From: Hygrocybe punicea
Taxonomy: Eukaryota > Basidiomycota > Agaricomycetes > Agaricales > Hygrophoraceae
Length of the DNA: 64,000 bases
Assembly: GCA_963556145.1 (NCBI GenBank)
Contig: OY744471.1
Coordinates: 1,295,590-1,359,589, forward strand
Direction of reading: 5' to 3'
The position numbers and the translations under genes were made by a program. Positions 16,851 to 27,635 of this stretch are shown here, piece after piece. The notes below the pieces were generated by a model. That model made no database searches and was not told the origin of the DNA. It worked only from the letters and a program-made list of their open reading frames with translations. Within the stretch, counting starts at the first letter, position 1. Every line of letters begins with the position of its first letter.

Positions 16851-17479
16851 GATTGAAATTTGGAATGTTGATAACCGCCGAAATTTTTTTTTTTGATAAC
16901 TATTAAATCCATTATTTTAGTCACACTGAAAGTTTAAATTTTGGCCTGCCTTTGGATGATACCTAAATTTAGACTAGCAAATTTGAGTAAACTTGTAGCG
17001 AAATTCTGTTTTCCTTCCACAATTTAGAACAGGTCATCATTTTAATTGTAAAACTAGTCTAAAGATGAAACTAAATAAATACTTTAGATGTACATTTATT
17101 TGTGACTTAAATTCAATATTTAGGCTAGGCCTAAATGTAAATCTAAAAATTATATTTTTCTGCTCACTTTAGAAACCACTTTAGACCCCAACTAAATGTT
17201 GGAACTCCTGAGGTGTCAGGGTTCGCTGAGCCATTTGCCAGATAAGGTTTCACAATCCCAGCTCAGACGATCATTGATGGCCAATTTGGCGCCGGGCTGG
17301 GCTTGTCGAAGAAGCCTGATGGAAGCTTAGCGAATGGCCCTCCTTGAAACATTTATTTTAATGGTCATATAAATGCCATCGCAAGATCATCAAAGTATAA
17401 ATATAGCGATGAGCCAAGGCAAGTTGCAGAACATCGAGAAGACATTGGTTGTCAGGGCTATAAGCGACTTGGAATGCAA

Positions 17480-17543
17480 AGGTTTTTCCAGGGCTCACAC
17501 CAAGGTTTTTCCAGGGTTCGTGCTAAGGTTTTTCCAGCACACC
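17480..17543 (+). repeat. Short tandem of AAGGTTTTTCCAG
   Basis: Three copies of AAGGTTTTTCCAG spaced by about 27 bp. The mirror copy lies at 39410-39473. Confidence 0.6.
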
Positions 17544-17730
17544 GGAAGAATAAAATAGTGTCGGGAAATCAACCGAATAAATATACAATATTTTCATCCA
17601 TGGCTTTGCGACATGCGACATGAATCATGGTATATGGTATATTGTACTCTACAAACACTACGTACTTTAACACACCCCGTATAAAGTGCTATCAAAAGAT
17701 ATAAACAAAAAAAAGGATGTTTGTAATGGC

Positions 17731-18399
17731 TTACAGAGTCGCCAACAAGTGTTGAAATTTAGCCCAGATCCCAGCAAGAATGCGCTGCTCCTCAACAGCA
17801 GAAAATACAGGTTCATCGTCGTCGTTGTCATCATAGAGGCCATCATCAACATTGGAGTGAGCCCGCTCCATCCATGACTGTATAAATTGACCTTTGATCG
17901 CAATCTTCGGATTCCACTTTTGCCAGTCACCGAACGGGAATGATGGATGCGCAGCTGTAAAGCTCATCCAAAATGCTTCAGAACCCCAAAGCCACTCAGG
18001 CGAGTCTCGATCGACAACAACACCGATGAGCCATTCTTCAATTGCAACCGAGAGTGTGGCCCAGCTGGAAGTACAGAGCGGATTGAAGGTTGCGTCAAGA
18101 GGAAGAAAAGTAATGGGGGGACGCTACCCAAATCTGAAGGTGAAAACAATATTGAAACTTCAGTGGAAAAAATGTACTTCAATTTGGAAGAGCTCCATGA
18201 GTTCAGCACAGCCCGAAATTTGGGGGTTGTTGACTGAGGCGTGTATGACAGGTAGAGTGAAATGACCATATTCTTCGGGAACTGATACGGAAATCTGCAA
18301 TGGCTGCAAAATAACTGAATAAGCAACAAATTTTGTGACGAAAAGACTCATACAATGGTGTGTTCGGCCAGGCTGGCAGGAAGGCTACCCAGGAATTTG
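17731..18399 (-). CDS. Uncharacterised protein, divergent from the transposase-like gene (left arm)
   Basis: A minus-strand frame ends with a plausible acidic and aromatic C-terminus (HPSFPFGDWQKWNP, then DDGLYDDNDDDEPVFSAVEE and ILAGIWAKFQHLLATL, stop 17731). Upstream exon candidates carry SVPEEYGHFTLPVIHASV and AELMELFQIEVHF. The start is uncertain; about 80 bp separate its 5' region from the ATG of the transposase-like gene. I recall similar sequences as a repeated agaric family but know of no function. An exact copy is at 38554-39222. Confidence 0.5.
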
Positions 18400-18477
18400 A
18401 CAGAAACAGAAAACGGAAGGAGGCCACAATGGGTTGAAGCCTTTTGAAGTGGATCTGGGAACACAATAGAGGTGGTG

Positions 18478-21400
18478 ATGGTGGACATCGATGTGTTTCG
18501 AATCATGGAGTTGAAGAACAAACGGTGGAATCAACGAAGTCACATGTACACGCGACTTGAGTCTCGTCAAGTCGACAATTGCAACAATGTCACGGTCCTG
18601 CTCCGACAAATTGGACAGGCGAAGTGAGTACATTAATTCTGTTGCTTTTAACTCTACTTATTCTATTGGAAAATTTCAGTTTTCCAACATCTTGCTGGCA
18701 ATCTCGTAATGTGCCTCGTCTGCCCTGTAACGAATGGCACACGACCGACAATGAAGCCAAGCCATGTGTCATCTCACGAAGGCACTGAAAAGCATAAACG
18801 ACATGTCGACAGGTACTTTGAACGCCTACAACCACCGGAAATGGTCACAAACCCTCTTCCTTATCGACCAAACCCTGTCTTGCTGAACATTCCACTATCG
18901 GAGACCCCTCCAATCCCCAAACGCCAAAAGACCACCATCGAAGACATACCTGAAGGCGTAGCTGAAGACCTGGAATTTCGGGACATCGATGACACACCAG
19001 TTTCCATCAGCGAGCTCGGCAACCGAACATTTCGGCTGGATAGGCGGGTGGATTATTTTCAGGAGGTGTTGCAGAGCGTTACTGGCGCACATAGTCCATT
19101 ATTTACCCTGTCAAGGGCAGAAGAGCTCGGCATTGAAATCGAGGAAGGTGTCGAGGTTGAGGAAGATGAAGAAAGTGATGAAGACCCTGAATCTGACCTT
19201 CCGGGAGTCCATACTCGTTGTATGTTATCTATTTTGATCAATATCCTGTCTAACATGACTTCAGATCATCAACAAGGCTTGGATTTGCCGACATACCCAT
19301 GGCCTTCGAAGGAGGTGAGTCGAAGCTCTGAGCCAGCTATTTGTCCACTAACAATCTAGTTTTAGTTGTTTTTGACAGACCTCTTATTTAGTTCACCATG
19401 ACTCCGTTTTTCTGAGCAGCAAAAACGTGCTGTCCTGGGATGGGCAAAGGACCTTGGTGCACCCAAAGTCCCTACGCTCAGCGGTCTCAAACGCTGTCAA
19501 AAACACATCCAAAACCTTATCGGGGACCCAACTGAGAAAGTAATCACGGCTTCTGGCACTGTATTCTATCTCAACGCAGTTGGGAATGCCATCTCGATGG
19601 TATATATTTTTGAACGCGAACTTCTCGTCCAGCTGATCTAATGGTAAAATTCATATAGGATTATTCAAATCCTCTCACGTGCATGTGTATGTACGACTAC
19701 CCTATTGATGGCGGCAAGGCCATTGTGGATCACTTCAGTGGTGATAAGCTGCTCTTTGAAGTCCCTGTTGAGCTCGCCAGTCCTACTGTCCACGTCGATG
19801 GAGAAATATATTTCGTCAACGAACTTCTTCAATTGAACACTGGGGGTTATTTTATACCACAACGTTTTCTCTACGCCAAGCCAGGATCTGGAACGACGGA
19901 TACAAACATGTTGGAGGAGTTAATTCTGGTGGCGCTAGGTCACAAGGCGGAAAGATGCGAGGTAAATTTGTTTCTCAAATTCAACATATTTTGTATTCGC
20001 TGCCGCAGTTGAATAAACTGTACACTTGTCTTCGTGGTCATTGATGCAAACTTGCTATTATGAAGATCGGCTTCGCAGTGGACAATGAACCAGTGGTGAT
20101 AAAGATATCAGACTTCGCTCGGACATTTGAGGAGATCACCAGCAGTTCAGGCGAGTTCTCTTGTGGGTTCACAGGTAGGAGATGATTGTTCGGTGGACAC
20201 AAAAGACAAATTGACACAATTTGTACAGATAGCTCTTCAGCATGGGCGACAAAAATGCCCCATCCTCTCCGAAAGCATGCTAATGGACGCATGGTGTTTT
20301 CAGTCCCATTGATAATTTTCATGGACGATGTATCCGGCAACATCTCAAAGCAATGGAATAAACACCATGTCATTTATATGTCGAATGCAAACCTTCCCCG
20401 AAATATGATTGAAAAGGAGTTTTGTGTCCGATTTGTTTCCTCATCCCCGCATGCCACGCCAATGGAGCTCATGACTGGCATGAAAGATTCAATTGAGTAC
20501 GTGGAAATCATGTATATTATTCCTCTGAACTCACTTGCCCTCAGAAAAGCGGCCGAATCAGGCATCATTTCATATGACGCAAAACTCCGTGAAGAAGTGC
20601 TCCTTGTACCATATGGTTATTTTTTTGCAGGAGACAATCCCATGCAGGCTGAAGAATGCAGTCATGCTGGCCTCAAATGCAATTTCTTCTGTCGTACTTG
20701 CAAAGTGGGGGGTAATAAAAAGTTCAAGGAATCAGATGAGGGATTCATGAGCTTGTTCGAGGTACTTAAATCATCTTTGTTGTTGATTGGAAAAATTAAC
20801 GCTGATTTACTCAGTCTGCTGAGTTACGGACACCTTCCGAGACAGCCGCTGAGGCACTTAAACAATTCCAGCTTTCAAAGTTATCTGGGGGAACTGAAAA
20901 GGTCAAGAATGCGGTGAGCAAAACTGGTATACGTGACTCTGCCACCACTGCAATCGTAAACACTTTACTTGAGCTCGGAAAACGCCTTCGAAAAAGACAG
21001 GAAGGAAAGGAAAAATTGCCGGAGGCTCAAGTCCAGGAAGCATTGGAGAAGGAAGTTGAGAAGATGCTTCAAGACAAGACTATTGTGGACGCCATCAACC
21101 CATTGCTTCGAATGAGAGGTGCATTCCAACCTTACAACCTTTGCTACTGATTTTCAAATTGCACAGGAGTTAACATCCATTTGGATACCCCAACGGAGAT
21201 TCTACATACAGTTTTACTTGGCGTTGTCAAATATTACTGGGGGCAAACCATGTTTCTGTTGGAGAAGTCAAAATCACTTCGCGACTTTCAAATGCGACTT
21301 GATTCAGTCAATTCCGATGGCCTCCATGCTCCGCATCTGAACGCTGAATACATATGTCAGTATAAGGGAAGTCTGATCGGAAAACACTTCAAGAGCCTAG

Positions 21401-23019
21401 CACAAGTTATGCCGTTTCTCATTTATAACCTGGTTCCGCAAACCGTTGTCGATGCCTGGACCATCATTGGGCAGCTTGTCGTACTGCTTTGGCATACAGA
21501 AGTTGAAGACCGAGAAGCGTATCTGGTGCATTCAAAGTTCTATCTAATTCACGAAATGCAGCTGAGAGTTCTCTTGAACAGGCCACTTTGTCACGGGTGA
21601 TTGACGACTTTCTGAACATCACGGCTCAATGTGCGCCGAGCATTCTCATCAGCAAACCGAAGTTTCACTTTCTTCTGCACATCCTCAAATTCATTCAACG
21701 ATTCGGGCTCGCGATCATATTCTCTACTGAGCGCTACGAGGCATTCAATTACATCTTTCGACTTTGCTGTATATATAGTAACCGACAAGCCCCAAGTCGT
21801 GACACGTGTCAGGCATTTGCCTCACAGGATCGGGTCAAACACATTGCGTTTGGAGGATTCTGGAAAGATCTGATGGCGAAACGTTGGGTTCGTGCAGGAC
21901 GAGCGATTCTCGACTACATGGATGAGCACCCAAAGTGTGCTCATTTTCTCGGATACCATGCCGATGCTGTCCAAAAGCCAGGTGGGCAAGTCATCCGCTT
22001 CTCAGTCATCACTAATGTCCTATGCCTCAGGACAAGTCAAGCTCTCGCATAAAAAGGGACAGCAACCAAAACCTTGTCAATGGAAGAAGACGCGATGCTC
22101 AGCAGTTTACCCGCAGAACCGCAACAAACCCTCAGACAATGAACTTTTTTTTCTGGCAGACTCGTTCACAGCAGCACATGGCGATATCATCCGAAAAGGT
22201 CAGAGTGGAATATTTCGCGGTACAGCAGATACAAGGGTGAGTTTTTTTAGGAGCGCAAATACATTCAATTAAGTCTTGTCTCTAGCCCTTCATTGCCAAA
22301 GTCAACGAGATTCTGGTTCCAGAAAGCAATACTAATGACCCTGGCCATCTTGCCGTGCAGGCATATCACTTCCTGCCTTCCCTTCATCATTTACTTCACC
22401 TCCCATGTCTGGAGTTACAGCCTGTCGAAACTGAAATCATCATGAGAACAACAGTACGACAATTGATCAAGTTCTTCGTATATTTTGAATTCTTATAATT
22501 TTTTTGTAGGATGCGCTCTGTCTCGTTAATATCCAGCATGATTGCGCAACCTCTATGTGCAATGAGACCACGAGGACACAGGTCCGCCAAGAGCGGCACG
22601 AAACCACAAGAACACGGCTCACGGTTTCTCACTCCCCAACAAATCGATATATAATCAACTCGTTTTCAATTCACAATTACCAGTACATCAATACAGTCAT
22701 CCCGCCGGAACTTCATATGCCATTCCCCTATGTTACTGATGTCGAGCAACTCCGGAAGACTGCTGCGAGACAAGTACGTGAAAAAGTACAAGCGGGGACA
22801 GATTTAAACGCGGACGTCACTGTTGGGGAGAATACTGCGCCTACCGCTGCCCCAGCGTTCAATAAGGCCAAAAAAAAAACTTCCAGCTCAAAACCGGTCA
22901 GATCTCGAAAACGCAAGTGGCCGGAAATAGCAGAACGGCCAGAATTGTCATTAGTCAATCAAGATTTCGCAGCGATGATGCATACCTTTGAAGTTGGTAC
23001 TGCTGGGCCTTCAAGTTAG
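18478..23019 (+). CDS. Large transposase-like protein of an agaric repeated family (left arm copy)
   Basis: Start ATG 18478 (MVDIDVFRIMELKNKRWNQ) followed by many short introns. A possible zinc motif CLVCPVTNGTRPTMKPSHV is near 18710 (C-x2-C...H, with HEGTEKHKRHV). An acidic linker follows. The conserved core is VPLIIFMDDVSGNISKQWNK (about 20310-20365), SSPHATPMELM, EECSHAGLKCNFFCRTCKVG (20650-20710), LDTPTEILHTVLLGVVKYYW (21180-21240), VPQTVVDAWTIIGQLVVLLW, SKPKFHFLLH (21653) and FSTERYEAFN (21720), CIYSNRQAPSRDTC. The C-terminus is basic (KAKKKTSSSKPVRSRKRKWP), stop 23019. The PKFH...TER spacing recalls the last part of the KDZ transposase core, but membership is an inference. Candidate mobilising enzyme of the giant element. 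Confidence 0.6.
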
Positions 23020-23097
23020 GGAATTTGACGAGCAGCGATGGTGGGCGTCTATCACCAGGTGGTTTACATGCCAGGCAACCGACCTCGACATGACGGA

Positions 23098-26000
23098 GCA
23101 GCCTCAAGTCGTCATCTTTCTCTCGGGGTGGAAGGTGCATTGTTCCTCAGTATCTTGTGAAACCACGCTGTCCTCTATTCCATTCCCCTTTACTCGGCCG
23201 CTTCCATGAATCGACACATGGACGCTTATATTGGATTCATCTGTTCTTTTCCATTTACCTTTTTTCACTATTTTCATTTCCTTGCCCTTTGTATTTTTTT
23301 CTTGCAACAGGACACAGACGACTCGGAGGAGGACAACGTCCAAGGTTATATCTATCAAACTCGCGCTCAAGACGACAATTCCAAAGCTTCATTCTCTATG
23401 TCAAAATCTGCTACCTTACACAAGCCACAGCGTTCCAGTCGAGAGCCACCTTCCTCTAGTCCACACAAGCAAGCCCATTCCAAAGGTTCTCCTCAACATT
23501 CTCCGTTACATTCTGGCTCTCCCTCGAAAGTTACTCATGCCCTACCTCCAAAACCAGTAGTTGCCAGTGTCCCTTTCATGCACCCTTGTCACCCTTCTCT
23601 CATCGAGGCGACGGCTATGTCACGGGGCCGTCCTGGTAGAGAGAAAAAGCTCAACGGCAGTGCCAAACCTGTTTCCTCTGGCGATACGGACCCGCTCCCT
23701 CCAGACTGGGAAGAAGTGGGGGTCGGGCGGTCTATTATTATGACACACGAACTCACGAATGCACGTGGACCCTTCCCGTGAGCAGCGTCAAGTCGTCATC
23801 TTTCTCCAGAGACAAGGATCAAGGCAAAACGCACCCGCCAGAGTCGCGTTCTGGTGGTAAACTATTGTTTGACGGCACAGATACTAAAGGTGCCGAACCG
23901 TCTACTGTCTCCCGTCTCAGTAGACCTGAGCCCGAGTCGCAAGTCATATCTGCCAACCTTTCATATGAAGATCGTCACTATCGTCCAGGACCAGATAATG
24001 CGCAGAAACCAAGCCAGGAAGCTAACCGTCGCGATGATCGGCAACTCCAGAATACCTCATATTCTGGTAACTCATACACACCTCCAGCTTCTCCGAAACT
24101 AGAGCCGGTTCGGACATCTTGGTTGCGTGATCGTGAACGACAAGACCGCCATCAACCTTATCGGCAATCGTCGCCTCATGAAACATTAGGTAACAACGCT
24201 CAACCAAGAGAGTCTCAAGGCAGTCTATCCCATTCAGAATGTCATTGGGACTCCTCCCTTGACCTACCTTCGGAGGCGGCTTCACGCCGTAGGCCAGTTT
24301 CGTCCACAAGTTATCAACAGGAGGTTGGCGGCGTGGCAGAGCCAGAGTCCCCTGCGTTTGAAGGTCCACGCAATGACGCTGTTTGGTCGTCGTCACCTAG
24401 TATGTTATCCGCATCCCCTCTCCTCACCTCATCTGCCTGGCGCTTTGGCTCCTCTCGGGGTGGAGGGTGCATTGTTCCTCAGTGTCTCGCGAAGCCTCGG
24501 GAGTTGAGCTGCACTGTCCTCTATTCCCTTCTCCTTTACTCGGCTCCTTCCCCGAATCGACACATGGACGCTCATATTGGATTCATCTGTTCTTTTCCAT
24601 TTACCTTTTTTCACTATTTTTCATTTCCTTGCCCTTCGTATTTTTTTCCCACTCTTTCTTGCAACAGGACACAGATCCCCACCGCCGCATTTTCGCGTAT
24701 CCCGGCCGCCCCAAACCTCGCAGCTAATCGCGTCTGTTCCGACCCCGACAGCGACTGCTCCCAGACAGAAAACTCGCTTTGATCAGCTTGACAAATCTTC
24801 TCAACCATCTCTTCGTTCGCACGAACATGATGTCTACGCCACAGATACTTTCTGGCAATGGGATCAGCCTCCCGGGGCAATATCTGAGCAGGGTGTGGAT
24901 CATGCTGCGAAGGGACTGCGGCCAGATGATTTTGCTACCAATGTCATTTCAAATTACAGAACTTCCCCAGCAGGTCCCCCTCGTTAAGCCGCATCCCATT
25001 CTGAGAGGTCAGCTTCAGTCTCACCACTCCCTGCCGCGACGCAGTTGGAACAGTCACGTACGTACACTTCAGCCTTCCTTTGACTGCGTCTCCGCCGTTT
25101 ATTCCCCTTCGCGCAGGCACCCGAAAGAGACAGCCTTTAACACCGCAAAGCAAACGCTTCCGTGACAGGTCGATGATACCTCAGTCAGAGCAAGTGTTAC
25201 CTGCCACGACGGCGCCAAATAGTCATAGGGATGGCGGTATTAACTCACACCGACCTACTTACATTGGCAGTGTCCCCTCCGGCCCGCGTTTACTGCCACA
25301 GCTCGGTGGCACTCGAGACCCCAACCATCCGGATCTCTCGCAAGCATCAAGACTGCCTTCTGGACCTTCTACGACATCTGCTCCTACAGCTCGACATTCA
25401 CATGATATGCCGTTTACTCCCAATGAGTTTCCAGCATTAAGAGATCGAAATGTAATGGATGTTGATACTCTCCCTGCGTCTAGAACATCGTTCGGATCAA
25501 ATGACGTGCCCATTCGGGCAGGTTCTGGGATGTATGCTGATCGAGAGCACAATACCGATTTACCGAAGGGTCCCAGGGCAATGTCAAGCAAATCGTCGAC
25601 AGCCATGTTGTATCCACCACCCCCAGTCTCTCCTTCTGTTTCCCATCGCCGTGCCCAATCAAGATCGTCCAGCCTACAGATTACGAGATCGATCAACACC
25701 GCACCTGGGAAATAGTGAGAGATGGGAGCAGCATCGTGATGCACAGGAAAGATTACCACGATCTGACGGCGGGACAGCGAGAGAGGATGCTCTGGCGTGG
25801 AGACCAGAACACCAGAGTGTAGACGACTCTTCGGGTAGGCGCGAATTACTTCCGCAAGATGTAGAAGGGAATCAGGTATGGCTTCCAACTTTTTCGGCTG
25901 TGTGACAGTCATTGAGGCCATATGACAATCTCAACGAGAGTCATTCTTGAATTTGACCCGGCACACGGAATTTTTTCGACACTTTCCTCCCAATCCCCAG

Positions 26001-27275
26001 CCAAAGGCCCTTGGAACTAACAATACTCCTGTCAGAAACAGAAAAGCTCATCACACTGGAACTGGTCCCCAGTCGTCCCCGGCGTTTAGGGATAATCGGT
26101 ACATTCCGCCAGGCGCTGGGAATTCGGAGCCCTTCCAGAATAGAGTACCTCGCATCGACACTCGATCCAGAGAGTCGTATGAACATTCGGTTTGTGCATC
26201 TCCTGAAACATAATTTGTAGACGCAATTTAGGGCCAGGGGTGTATCGCCAGTTTATAGCTGTCGCCCTCCTGTCGCCGCTTCTGGTCAACACCGAAGAGG
26301 AGGGGGTGCTGGTGTTGGTGGAGGAGGAAATGCTCACGCGGTTGGTTCTGTTTGTGTTCGGATAATCAATCCATTCACATATTTGCTTAGGGCTTCGAAG
26401 GCCGTCCCCTGACTCCCTTGAACACATACCAGACCAACCCGACACCAGCTCGTTCTCGACGAGACTCGATTCGTACCGATGTAGAACCTGTAAGTCTGCT
26501 TTGAAATTGTTTTATGACTCATTGACGAATGTATCTAGCAGCCTCGTTTTGAACAACCTAGTCAAGAAAAAAACAGACTTGCTACATCGTTGGATTCCTA
26601 GTCAGTCTTCGCCCGGTGCTCCTGCTATTCGCCCCAGTTTTAGTGGGGAGAACGTTTATCAACCTGCATCACCTTTTCCGCCTCCTCAGGAACCACCCAG
26701 CGTATCACCAGTTTGGGATGCCTCTTTTGGAACAATGCCTCGCCCAGCAGGTCGGCAGCATGACAATACCCGCCAGCAAAATCAGTATGAAAATGCTTCC
26801 CGCCAAGCCAACATGGATGGTGATTCCATTCACAGGTGTCAGGTTTCTCTGACAGATCGGGACAAGGAGAGAGTTGCAGACCAACGTATCAACAACGTTG
26901 TGGTTGGCCTCGAGAGTCGTCTCGGCGAGCGATTTGATGATCGATACCCCTCATTGCGCCGTGATCACGAGGGGTATGCTGAGGATGTGCCTCATCAAAC
27001 TGATCATCGTGGTCGGCCTCATGCCCTCAGTGCAGGACGCCCCAGCGCAGGCTGGATGGAACAAGGGAGACCAAGGAATCCCAGTCCTATTCCCGCTTCA
27101 GATGCCTATTCTGACCGTTTTCCTGGTGCCCAAGCCCTTACGCCGTCCCACGATGGTGTTCCCTCCCGAACTTCCAAGCCCAGCCGAGCCCGTCGGTTTG
27201 GACCCGCCACTCAATCAAGATCAGACGCGATACATACGGAAGTAGCGGTTGACATGATGTTGGGCGGTGGCCGTG
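23098..27275 (+). CDS. WW-domain protein with long disordered region, left arm, truncated by gap
   Basis: Multi-exon frame. A WW domain is split by a one-base frame change: DPLPPDWEEVG in one frame (23686-23720), then AVYYYDTRTHECTWTLP in the next (23727-23777). The second conserved W and the YYY core are both present. The rest is Ser/Pro/Arg-rich and disordered, with several introns; recognisable blocks are ARHSHDMPFTPNEFPALRDR (about 25395-25450), NPSPIPASDAYSDRFPGAQA (27078-27137) and SRARRFGPATQSRSDAIHT. It stops at the N gap; the complete end is seen in the right arm. WW domains bind Pro-rich ligands; the role here is unknown. A 200-bp segment at 23120-23310 is repeated at 24450-24668. 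Confidence 0.55.
23120..23310 (+). repeat. Duplicated intron-like segment, copy 1
   Basis: Shares with 24452-24668 the order TCTCGGGGTGGA, GGTGCATTGTTCCTCAGT, CGACACATGGACGCT, TTTCTTGCAACAG followed by GACACAGA. Both copies end at a 3' splice-site-like CAACAG. Mirror copies lie in the right arm (33643-33833). Confidence 0.7.
24452..24668 (+). repeat. Duplicated intron-like segment, copy 2
   Basis: Second copy of the segment at 23120-23310, about 88-90% alike by eye, with a few small indels. It lies in a long intron of the WW-domain gene with a likely donor GTATGT at about 24400. Mirror at 32285-32501. Confidence 0.7.
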
Positions 27276-27375
27276 NNNNNNNNNNNNNNNNNNNNNNNNN
27301 NNNNNNNNNNNNNNNNNNNNNNNNNNNNNNNNNNNNNNNNNNNNNNNNNNNNNNNNNNNNNNNNNNNNNNNNNNN
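27276..27375. other. Assembly gap (100 N)
   Basis: Exactly 100 unknown bases, the usual placeholder for a gap of unknown size. It interrupts the WW-domain gene of the left arm, so the left inner edge of the palindrome cannot be seen. Confidence 0.99.
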
Positions 27376-27635
27376 CAGCACCATTTCAAGCCTAGTTTAG
27401 CAGGCACGTTCAAACAGTCCCTGCGAACCCTCGACAAACCTTTGACTGATGGTCCCTGAGGCCTGAGGCTTCACCACAGATTGATAGGCAGTAAACCCTG
27501 GCTTGGCTATAACATACGAAAAGCGCTGTATTGCAAAATACTGGAATATACAATAGGCCATTAAATGAATGTAAAAACGACTGTATGAAAGAGAGCGACA
27601 ACATGATATCACGACAGCAACATAGTCGTGCAGAA

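Larger units (their letters stand above)
15216..17215. mobile_element. 2.0-kb long-TIR element with 3-bp duplication (CACTA-like, non-autonomous)
   Basis: Ends CACATCAGGA at 15216 and TCCTGAGGTG at 17215, with TIRs running about 430 bp inward (AT-rich, 15216-15655 against 16755-17215). The boundaries are set by comparison with the other palindrome arm: at 39735-39754 the uninterrupted sequence CCTGAACCGTGTTTG is present, and here it is split with TCA duplicated (15213-15215 and 17216-17218). CAC termini and a 3-bp duplication fit the CACTA/EnSpm superfamily. The interior is a GC-rich minisatellite plus dyad copy 3; no transposase is visible. The insertion postdates the duplication that made the palindrome, or removal/absence of it in the other arm must be assumed. 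Confidence 0.75.
17216..27275 (+). repeat. Left arm of a 10.06-kb inverted duplication (palindrome)
   Basis: Every base position x here pairs with 56953-x in the right arm. Reading frames at both ends and in the middle of the arm mirror with the same constant sum, so there are no indels over 10 kb, and all stretches I compared by eye are identical. Outward homology continues for only 17 bp beyond the CACTA-like insertion (15196-15212). The inner end is hidden by the N gap. Confidence 0.9.

Noticed and set aside
18478..23019. Firm assignment to the KDZ or Plavaka transposase families
   Set aside because: The diagnostic KDZ and Plavaka motifs I know are not clearly present; only a general PKFH...TER layout is shared.
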